DNA of 64,000 bases from Mucilaginibacter sp. (GTDB lineage: Bacteria > Bacteroidota > Bacteroidia > Sphingobacteriales > Sphingobacteriaceae). The stretch spans positions 62,001 through 126,000 of the forward strand of contig NZ_JANYGH010000023.1 of the NCBI RefSeq assembly GCF_025362475.1, read 5' to 3'. Under the pieces are notes generated by a model that saw nothing but the letters and a program-made list of their open reading frames with translations, was not told where the DNA came from and did no database searches. Positions 57,239-64,000 of this stretch are shown one piece after another; within the stretch, counting starts at the first letter, position 1, and each line of letters starts with the position of its first letter. The translations under genes and the position numbers were made by a program.

Positions 57239-57262
57239 ATCCTCCGGACCAAGCCGGAGGAT
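57239..57262 (-). terminator. Terminator after SusD4
   Basis: Nine-base arms ATCCTCCGG (57239-57247) and CCGGAGGAT (57254-57262) with a 6-nt loop, followed on the minus strand by TTTTT. It separates SusC4-SusD4 from the GH28 gene, which may be expressed by read-through. Confidence 0.85.
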
Positions 57263-57278
57263 CATTGTTCCTTTCAAA

Positions 57279-58946
57279 TTAATACCCCGGATTTTGTGGA
57301 AAAGTTTCGCGGTTTAAATCAATAACCGCCTGCGGGATGGGTCTTAGTAAATGGAACGCCTTTATTGCATTTGCAGCTTTAGCTTCATCGTTATAAGTTA
57401 ACACCCGCGCTACCAAAGTACTTGTGCGCTTTAACTCAAACCATCTGAATTCTTCGCCGGTAAGCTCTCTTACTCTTTCGTCAAGTATATCGTCAATAGT
57501 TAAAGTTGATGCCTGCATTTCTGTACTATAGGCAATCCCGGTAAGCGGATTGTTCCCTGGCTTGGCTGCCCTTACGCGAATGGCGTTAAAATATTGTAAC
57601 GCTTTAGGCAAATTACCTGTTTTAAGGTACGCTTCAGCTGCTATTAAATAAGTTTCTGCAAGACGGAAAACATAAGTATCGCGGGTGCCTCCGCCATCAA
57701 CATACCCCGGTACCCCAGGGTCGCGGAATTTTTTAAACTGCGGATAGTTACGCTGACCAGATACAAATGGCGAATTACGATACTCATCCGGATTGATAAC
57801 AACATACTTTTTCTCCGCTTTTTGTGCTGCCGTAAACGGCACTGTAGGGTAATAAATTAAGGTATCGCCTACTGCAAAAGTTTTACTGTTATAAGATCCT
57901 GCAACCTGTACATAAACCACATCATATACATTAGCTAAATAACGGCTATCGCGCGTTTTGTCAAACAAGCTAAACCAGTATGGATCCAGAGAGGCCGCGT
58001 TATTTGTTTTTCCGTAAAATGTACTTCGGCCAACCAAACCTGTATTTTGTGTATCCCACATAAAATATTGCTGTAAGCTGTTGCCTGATCCATTTGCACC
58101 TGCGTTGGTGTTGGTGCTGTACTGTACAGAAAATATCACTTCATTGTTTACCTGAAAATTGCTTATAGCAGGATCAAACAGATCGGCATATTTAGTTTTT
58201 AAGGAATAAGGACCCGCAATTACAGCCTCGGCATTGGTTGCCGCCAACTGAAAATCGGCATTACCGCCGCCATAGCTTTTATAACCCCGTGTTAAATAAA
58301 CTTTTGATAATAAGTGTTGCGCAAAACCTTTGGTTACACGGCCAAAATCTGTAGTTGTAGCAGGCAATACGGCCAAAGCATCATTCAAATCCTGAATAAT
58401 CTGGGTGTAAACGTCTTTTTCGGGAGTGCGGGTAAATATGAAGTTAATAACTGTAGTACGGGTTAAAACTACAGGCACATCGCCAAATGTTTCGGTTAGT
58501 AAATAGTAATAGTAGGCACGTAATGCTTTAGCCTCGGCCACGCGGATATTAATATTTGCGGCATTACCGTTGGTTACCTTTGTTGCCCAGTAAATACTGT
58601 TATTAGCAATATTAATTGCCGAATAAATCTGCCTGAAATAACCGTCTACATCGCCATTAAAAGAGTTGAGATTGGTATTATAGAGGTTTTCGCTATTATT
58701 ATCATTAATGCCGGGTGACGAAAAAACATCGGTTCCGATAAAATAAAGCCCCCCAAAGTTAACTATGCCTCTTAAAGTACTATAATTGCTTTTTACCAGG
58801 TCCTCAAAGCCAGCGGGCGTATTATAATAGGTTTCGGCTGTTTGCCCTCCCAGGTTGTTTTCATCAGTAAATTTTTTACATCCGCTTATACTGAATAGCA
58901 CAACAGCAAGGCTAAGCAGCAAATGTTTTTTATTTATATATTTCAT
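57279..58946 (-). CDS. SusD/RagB-like glycan-binding lipoprotein (SusD4)
   Basis: 555 residues with a lipoprotein signal (VLFSISGC, then KKF). Family blocks include VAEAKALRAYYYYLLTETFG (about 136-155), FRLAETYLIAAEAYLKTGNL and ELTGEEFRWFELKRTSTL near 510, ending QNPGY. It starts 30 bp after SusC4 and is its surface partner. Being linked to an STN-type SusC and FecI/FecR, its ligand probably also acts as the inducer. Confidence 0.95.
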   Translation of the reverse strand: MKYINKKHLLLSLAVVLFSISGCKKFTDENNLGGQTAETYYNTPAGFEDLVKSNYSTLRGIVNFGGLYFIGTDVFSSPGINDNNSENLYNTNLNSFNGDVDGYFRQIYSAINIANNSIYWATKVTNGNAANINIRVAEAKALRAYYYYLLTETFGDVPVVLTRTTVINFIFTRTPEKDVYTQIIQDLNDALAVLPATTTDFGRVTKGFAQHLLSKVYLTRGYKSYGGGNADFQLAATNAEAVIAGPYSLKTKYADLFDPAISNFQVNNEVIFSVQYSTNTNAGANGSGNSLQQYFMWDTQNTGLVGRSTFYGKTNNAASLDPYWFSLFDKTRDSRYLANVYDVVYVQVAGSYNSKTFAVGDTLIYYPTVPFTAAQKAEKKYVVINPDEYRNSPFVSGQRNYPQFKKFRDPGVPGYVDGGGTRDTYVFRLAETYLIAAEAYLKTGNLPKALQYFNAIRVRAAKPGNNPLTGIAYSTEMQASTLTIDDILDERVRELTGEEFRWFELKRTSTLVARVLTYNDEAKAANAIKAFHLLRPIPQAVIDLNRETFPQNPGY

Positions 58947-58975
58947 AACGAGTTATGTTAAATAATGATCAATAA

Positions 58976-61900
58976 TTATAAAGTTAAATTTAAGCCCAGC
59001 ATAAAGGTGCGCGTTTTGAAATCCTGATTTAAAGCTGAGGTACTGCTTGGATTTTCGGGATCCCAACCTATAAACTTACTGAAGATGAAAGGATTGAATG
59101 CATTGGCGTACACTCTTAAATTGGTGATTTTCACCCTGCTCAACAGCTTTTTGGGGATGGTATATCCTAATGTGATATTGCTGATCTTAGTATATGATGA
59201 GTTTTGCAATACTGCAATACCGCCATATTGGGTTTCTAAAGCTGTGTTGGCCCATTTGTTACTTGGGTTGGTGGGTGTCCAATAACTGCGGTCAAAGGCG
59301 CCAAAGCGCGCCCTGCGCTGGTCGCCGTTCATAGCCTGGTTTAAAAACTCACTGCTCTCAAGCGTTCCTTGCCGGGTGTATACGGTAAAACTGAAATCAA
59401 AATTGGCAAAATTCATGGTGTTGGTTAAGCCACCAAACCAATTTGGTATATCGCTACCTAACACCTGGCGGTCGCCTGCATCAATTTTATTGTTGTTATT
59501 AAGATCCTGTATTTTGTATGTACCTGGCTTTTGTCCATAAACGGCAGCCTGAGCAGCTTCGTCGGCTTGCCACACGCCAATTATTTTATAGTTGTATTGT
59601 ACGCGTACTTTTTGACCCAAAAACCTGGCTGCTCCAACGTCATCCTTACCAGTTCCATACAGATCAACAATTTTGTTGGAGTTAGCTGCAAAATTGATAT
59701 TGGTAGTCCAGCTAAACTTACCCGACCGTACATTCACCGTATTCAGACCAATTTCTATTCCTTGATTTCTTACTGATCCAAGATTGGTGGTTTGGGCCGA
59801 ATAACCATTTTCGGGAGGCACCGGCTGTGACAAAATCGACCCATTAGATGTTTTGCGATAAAGATCGACTGTTAAATTTACCCTGTTATTTAAAACGCCT
59901 AAATCAAGTCCGGCATTAAATTCGTCAGTTTTTTCCCAGGTAAGATTCTGATTGCCAAAATTTGGTGCAAACCCACTGGCCTGGATGCCATTGAAATCAT
60001 AAGGTGTTTGATAAATAGTAGATTGGGTAACATACGGATAGAATATAAGATTTTGCAATGCCGCGTTGCCCGATTTACCATAGCTTAACCTTATTTTTAA
60101 TAGATTAATAGGGGTAACATTCTTTAAAAAATCTTCTTCACTGGCTATCCAGGCAAATGCTCCCGATGGGAAATAACCCCATTTGTGGCCAGGTGCAAAA
60201 ATAGAATTGCCATCAGCCCGCATAGTAGCGGTAAGCAGATACCTGTTATTGAAGGTATAATTAGCCCTGCCAAAATATGATGCAATAGTTTGTTTGGAGT
60301 AACCGCTGCCTATACCTACAATTGGTATTTGGCCTAAAACGTTTTGATAAGTACCTAAATTATACCAAAGCGACCTGTAAGGCAAACCAGTAACCGATAT
60401 AGAGGAAAAATCCTGCTGATGATATTCAAATGTGTTACCTAAGGTAATATCAAATTTGCTTTTACCTATCTCTCTATTATAAGATAGCAGGTTTTCCCAG
60501 GTGTAGTTAACCCATTTGTTTGAACTGCTTTGCCCCTGTGCCGGCTTAGTGCCCGCCTGTTGTTTAGTAAAAGTATCATCATACTGCCCCTGGCGCTGGA
60601 AGGTAATATCCGGGCTGAATGAGGTACGTACCTTTAACCCTTTTATGATATTTGCCTCGGCATAAACGTTTGGCAATACATGTACATATTGCTGCTCTCT
60701 GATCTCGTTTTTAAATTCAAACAAGGGGTTAGTGATCTGGGCTTCGCTTTCATAAGCAAAAAAACGCGGAGAACCATCAGCATTATAAGCACTGCCGGTA
60801 GGGCGTAAACGGTAAGCCGAACGAAAAACTTCGGCGCTACCTAAGTGATTGTTTACAAAAATACTATATATTGAACCACCCGCTTTAAACGTGTTGTTAA
60901 TAGTTTTATCTAACCCCGCTTTTAAAGTATATTTTTTAGAATCCTCGGCCTTAGTTGTACCCTGGTATACCTGATACCCTCCGGATAAAAAATAGGTAGT
61001 TTTTTCATCCCCCCCGGTTATAGAAAGGTTGTGGTTGGATTGTGAACCATTTCTTTTGATCAGGTCTATCCAGTTGGTATAGGTTCCGTTTTTAATATTG
61101 GTTAATTCAGTTGCCGAAAATATTTTATCATCTGCAATCGGGATAGCCGGATAACCGGATAAGGCATTATAATAATCACGTGCGTAAGTAACAAAAGTTG
61201 GCCCATCCATTACCGGAGGTAAATGATAAGGATTTACCACGCCGTAATAACCATCATAAGTGATCTTAGTATTACCCTTGATTCCCCTTTTGGTGGTTAC
61301 CAATACTACGCCATTGGCACCACGTGATCCATAAATTGCCGTAGATGATGCGTCTTTTAATACATCAATCCGCTCAATATCGGCAGGGTTAATATCATTT
61401 ACCGGGTTGGTAGCGCTACCGTTTTGACCAACGGGAATACCATCAATTACATAAAGCGGTTGTGTGCTTCCGGTTATTGAATTGGCGCCCCTGATCTCGA
61501 TATTGAAATCAGACCCCGGTTTACCCGATCCGCGTTTGATATCCACACCTGCTATACGGCCCTGCATTGCTTCCTGCGTACCGGAGGCCCTGGCCCTAAC
61601 AATTTCGTCAGATTGTAAAGAACTAACAGTTCCGGTAAGGTCAATCTTCTTTTTTGTACCGTAACCAATTACTATTACCTCATTAAGTGATTTTTGCTCG
61701 GCAAGCATCTGCACAGCCATTGGTTGGTTAAGGTTAACAGGCACCTCTAATGTTTGATAACCAACATACTTAAACACAAGTATATCGGTTTTGCTGTTAA
61801 CGTTTATTTTAAAGCTACCGTCAATACCAGTTATAGTGCCGCTGGTTGTACCTTTAATGGTAACACTAACGCCTATGAGTGTTTCATTTTTTTCATCAAT

Positions 61901-62281
61901 AACTTTACCGGTAATTGTAATATCTGCATCAGCATCCTTTTTTGATGATGCAGCTGTTTGCTCGGCATCAATTAAGATAATTTTGCTCTTAAAAACTTCG
62001 TACTTAATATGATATTGGGTTAATAATTTATCCAATACATCTTTAAGGTTTGTATGATTAAAATCAACCGAAATTTTATCGGTGGTTTTTATAACATCCT
62101 GGTTGTAAATAAATTCAACATGGTGTGTTTTAGATAGTGTTTTCAAAACGTCGGACAGTGTTTTATTCTGAGCCGTAAGACTAATCTTTTTATTAAGTAC
62201 CCCCTGCGCCCTAATCGGCTTTGAGTAAGTGACACCAGCCATTAATACGATGATCAATAACTGAACAAATGTGATTCTCAT
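58976..62281 (-). CDS. SusC-like TonB-dependent transducer with STN domain (SusC4)
   Basis: The frame opens at 62323, but the ATG at 62281 gives MRITFVQLLIIVLMAGV, a proper signal peptide, and 1,101 residues. An STN domain (about 40-110; LSDVLKTLSKTHHVEFIYNQ and LKDVLDKLLTQYHIKYEVFK) precedes the CarboxypepD_reg-like domain (about 125-205), SLNEVIVIGYGTKKKIDLTG, plug (PLYVIDGIPVGQ, GANGVVLVTTKRG) and barrel, ending LNLTL. The STN domain contacts the anti-sigma factor across the periplasm, so this transporter also signals. The partner genes fecR and the sigma factor lie directly upstream. Confidence 0.96.
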   Translation of the reverse strand: MRITFVQLLIIVLMAGVTYSKPIRAQGVLNKKISLTAQNKTLSDVLKTLSKTHHVEFIYNQDVIKTTDKISVDFNHTNLKDVLDKLLTQYHIKYEVFKSKIILIDAEQTAASSKKDADADITITGKVIDEKNETLIGVSVTIKGTTSGTITGIDGSFKINVNSKTDILVFKYVGYQTLEVPVNLNQPMAVQMLAEQKSLNEVIVIGYGTKKKIDLTGTVSSLQSDEIVRARASGTQEAMQGRIAGVDIKRGSGKPGSDFNIEIRGANSITGSTQPLYVIDGIPVGQNGSATNPVNDINPADIERIDVLKDASSTAIYGSRGANGVVLVTTKRGIKGNTKITYDGYYGVVNPYHLPPVMDGPTFVTYARDYYNALSGYPAIPIADDKIFSATELTNIKNGTYTNWIDLIKRNGSQSNHNLSITGGDEKTTYFLSGGYQVYQGTTKAEDSKKYTLKAGLDKTINNTFKAGGSIYSIFVNNHLGSAEVFRSAYRLRPTGSAYNADGSPRFFAYESEAQITNPLFEFKNEIREQQYVHVLPNVYAEANIIKGLKVRTSFSPDITFQRQGQYDDTFTKQQAGTKPAQGQSSSNKWVNYTWENLLSYNREIGKSKFDITLGNTFEYHQQDFSSISVTGLPYRSLWYNLGTYQNVLGQIPIVGIGSGYSKQTIASYFGRANYTFNNRYLLTATMRADGNSIFAPGHKWGYFPSGAFAWIASEEDFLKNVTPINLLKIRLSYGKSGNAALQNLIFYPYVTQSTIYQTPYDFNGIQASGFAPNFGNQNLTWEKTDEFNAGLDLGVLNNRVNLTVDLYRKTSNGSILSQPVPPENGYSAQTTNLGSVRNQGIEIGLNTVNVRSGKFSWTTNINFAANSNKIVDLYGTGKDDVGAARFLGQKVRVQYNYKIIGVWQADEAAQAAVYGQKPGTYKIQDLNNNNKIDAGDRQVLGSDIPNWFGGLTNTMNFANFDFSFTVYTRQGTLESSEFLNQAMNGDQRRARFGAFDRSYWTPTNPSNKWANTALETQYGGIAVLQNSSYTKISNITLGYTIPKKLLSRVKITNLRVYANAFNPFIFSKFIGWDPENPSSTSALNQDFKTRTFMLGLNLTL

Positions 62282-62415
62282 AATCTTGTACCAGAAATGC
62301 GAATGTTGTAAACAAAAAATCATAAATTTGAGTTAGTTGTATTTTGTGAAAAAATATAATAAACGGCCCTATCACCAATTTTTATTGATGTTATCCGAGG
62401 GCTTTGAAATTTCCT

Positions 62416-62445
62416 GGTACAAGAGTGTTACAGCACTCTTGTACC
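62416..62445 (-). terminator. Hairpin between fecR and SusC4
   Basis: Perfect 12-bp stem GGTACAAGAGTG (62416-62427) / CACTCTTGTACC (62434-62445) with a 6-nt loop. The bases after it on the minus strand are only weakly T-rich. It probably limits read-through from fecR so that SusC4 depends on its own sigma-controlled promoter. Confidence 0.6.
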
Positions 62446-62529
62446 TTCTTTGGAATAATAAAGTAGCTTATCGCTTTAAGATGGTTTGGGTTTTCTCATA
62501 AGTTTAAATCTTTAGGGTTATTTACTAAT

Positions 62530-63537
62530 TTAATTGGTCTTTTTTAGTACAATGAGATTGTTGGAAATCTCATAATCGAGTTTCATTGAAGCCTTCAATA
62601 CTTCTAAAACTTCGGGTAAGTTTAAATCGGTCAAATCTGCGGTCATTACCGCTTTATCCAATTCGCCAGTCCCGATCCTGATGTTTACCTCAAATTTTTT
62701 ATTGAGCACCAATACAATATCTGCCAGTTTAGCATTATCAAAAGACAAATCTACGTGCCTGTAAATCGTCAAATCAGATATATCGGCTTGCTTACTGGTA
62801 ATAAGTTGGGTATTTTTAAGAATAACCTGTTCTTTAGGATACAGTATCACTTCGCCGGCCATTAATTGCGCGCCGGCATTTGCCGCTTCGCTTCCTTTTT
62901 TACTTACCGATACCTTACCGGTAACCACCGTAACGGCGGCCGTACTAACATACTTGCTATCAACCACCCTGAAGCTGGTACCCCAAACTTTAGTTACAAT
63001 ATGCTCGCTGCTGATAATAAATGGCCGGTTTGGATTTTTCGTCACTTCAAAAAAACAATCGCCCTTCATAGCAACCTCCCGCGATTTAATCCGAAATTGC
63101 TTGGGCCAGCTTATACTGGCATCAGGACTAAGCCATACCACGCTGCTATCGGGCAACAATTGCTTAACAATATTGTGGGTGTGATTACTGAAGGTATTAT
63201 CTAAACTTGCCACTTGTGCCTCTTCTACAGGCTTTAAAGCCTTATCCAGAAAAAAGAATTTAACAAAAATGAGCAATGCTGCCGCAGCCGCAACCCCTAT
63301 CCACCATTTGCGGTACATCGGCCGTACTACTGCTGTTTCTTCGGCAAAGGTTTGCTGGCGAATGGCATTAAACATTTTTGCTTTCAGCAGCTCTTTTTTA
63401 TCGTTTGATAAGTTTTGGGTATAACCGGCCTTATCGGTGTATTGCCTGTACCACCGGTCAATCGCTTCCGCTTCTTCGGGCGTACAAGTGCCGTTAAAAT
63501 ACTTATCCAATAATTCAGAAAGTTGAACTTTATCCAT
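62530..63537 (-). CDS. FecR-family anti-sigma factor
   Basis: 335 residues. The N-terminal cytoplasmic domain (about 1-75; LSELLDKYFNGTCTPEEAEA and the W in IDRWYRQY) binds the sigma factor. One membrane helix (about 86-104, WWIGVAAAAALLIFVKFF) leads to the periplasmic FecR domain (about 120-215; VWLSPDASISWPKQF, AMKGDCFFEVTKNPNRPFII, VWGTSFRV, VTVVTGKVSV). The last part (about 255-335) is a DUF4974/STN-like domain (VDLSFDNAKLADIVLVLNK) that meets the STN domain of SusC4. It lies 82 bp after the sigma gene. Confidence 0.95.
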   Translation of the reverse strand: MDKVQLSELLDKYFNGTCTPEEAEAIDRWYRQYTDKAGYTQNLSNDKKELLKAKMFNAIRQQTFAEETAVVRPMYRKWWIGVAAAAALLIFVKFFFLDKALKPVEEAQVASLDNTFSNHTHNIVKQLLPDSSVVWLSPDASISWPKQFRIKSREVAMKGDCFFEVTKNPNRPFIISSEHIVTKVWGTSFRVVDSKYVSTAAVTVVTGKVSVSKKGSEAANAGAQLMAGEVILYPKEQVILKNTQLITSKQADISDLTIYRHVDLSFDNAKLADIVLVLNKKFEVNIRIGTGELDKAVMTADLTDLNLPEVLEVLKASMKLDYEISNNLIVLKKTN

Positions 63538-63619
63538 GGTAAAGAAAGTTTATAATCAGGCTTATAAAAGGTAAGTCGAAGCAAGGAGAGACAACCCTTG
63601 CTTTTTTTTGAAAAAAAAA

Positions 63620-64000
63620 TTATTTCAGTAAAAAAAACACCAGGAGTACTAACATATCGCCGACAGCTAAACGAATATGCTGCAATGCTTTGGTAAGGTG
63701 CCACTCCACCGTTTTTTCGGATATATTTAAAATTACAGCTATCTCTTTATTACTTTTATGTTGTAACCGGCTTAATTCATAAACATTGCGGCATTTAGGG
63801 GGTAATGTGTTTATGATACCTTCCAGGTGTTTTTTAAGGTCGTTAAGAAAAATACTATCTTCCGTTGCATTATCCATATCGGGATTATGCTTGCTGGCAG
63901 ATGCAAAAGTATTTTGCAGCAGTTCTTTACGATAATGATCTATAACCTTGTATTTTACTGCAGTATATAAGTAGTTTTTTAAGCCGGTAGTTAAATTCAA
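63620..64000 (-). CDS. ECF RNA polymerase sigma factor, C-terminal part (runs off the right edge)
   Basis: About 126 residues are visible; family members have about 190, so the 5' end with most of region 2 lies beyond 64000. Visible are KYKVIDHYRKELL at the end of region 2 and region 4 with TLPPKCRNVYELSRLQHKSN and the recognition-helix part KEIAVILNISEKTVEWHLTK. It ends in a hydrophobic tail (MLVLLVFFLLK) common in this group. It should transcribe the SusC4-SusD4 unit after release from FecR. Confidence 0.93.
   Translation of the reverse strand: MNLTTGLKNYLYTAVKYKVIDHYRKELLQNTFASASKHNPDMDNATEDSIFLNDLKKHLEGIINTLPPKCRNVYELSRLQHKSNKEIAVILNISEKTVEWHLTKALQHIRLAVGDMLVLLVFFLLK

Noticed and set aside
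1..64000. CRISPR arrays, insertion sequences, rRNA or prophage genes
   Set aside because: No regularly spaced repeats, transposase, integrase or phage-like frames were seen; repeated elements are limited to promoters and gene paralogs.

Overview
The window comes from a member of the Bacteroidota, most likely a Sphingobacteriaceae genus such as Mucilaginibacter or Pedobacter. The signs are four SusC/SusD pairs, two hybrid two-component regulators, a FecI/FecR sigma/anti-sigma pair, SPII lipoproteins of the 'CKK' type, and Bacteroidota promoters (a -33 TTG with a -7 TAnnTTTG-like box). Almost everything serves capture and breakdown of a plant polysaccharide, probably pectic (rhamnogalacturonan/galactan) material. 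The substrate is inferred from enzyme families only.

Region 1 (1-30.6 kb) is a large polysaccharide utilization locus (PUL). On the minus strand it carries a GH106 rhamnosidase cut by the window edge, SusC1/SusD1, a GH78 rhamnosidase, a GH71/99-like hydrolase, SusC2/SusD2, a GH36-type enzyme, an SGNH acetylesterase, an unrecognised lipoprotein, a GH63/GH37-like (alpha/alpha)6 enzyme and a PA14-GH43 enzyme. A hybrid two-component regulator (plus strand) and a GntR regulator meet tail to tail inside it. Five minus-strand transcription units each begin with the same sequence, GCATAACAGTGCGGGTTGC or a variant. Its TTG is the -33 element, and a TA-initiated -7 box follows after exactly 20 nt in all five. 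Terminator-like hairpins lie between most of the units, so the locus reads as a small regulon. Two decayed gene pieces (a GH71/99-like C-terminus and a frameshifted CBM6) suggest past duplication of a SusC-SusD-hydrolase module.

Region 2 (30.6-34.3 kb) holds fructose-1,6-bisphosphatase, then a gene-poor stretch with a twice-interrupted DUF4142 gene, another decayed reading frame, a tandem 16-bp repeat, and a tRNA 3'-end-like fragment followed by a terminator. It looks like an old insertion or deletion scar. An alpha/beta-hydrolase gene follows, with a promoter carrying two direct repeats 21 bp apart.

Region 3 (34.3-38.6 kb) is a tightly overlapping minus-strand galactonate operon, dgoD-dgoT-dgoK-dgoA, which leads to pyruvate and glyceraldehyde-3-phosphate.

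Region 4 (39-55.4 kb) holds an FGE-superfamily protein without the catalytic cysteines, a second hybrid two-component regulator, and a divergent plus-strand operon: SusC3, SusD3, a clan GH-A hydrolase, a GH2 beta-galactosidase and an SMP-30 lactonase. Together with the galactonate operon this suggests galactose release and oxidative use, although no galactose dehydrogenase is visible.

Region 5 (55.6-64 kb, minus strand) is a sigma/anti-sigma-controlled PUL: ECF sigma factor (cut by the right edge), FecR, SusC4 with an STN domain, SusD4 and a GH28 pectinase-type enzyme. No rRNA, complete tRNA, CRISPR array, transposase or integrase was seen.
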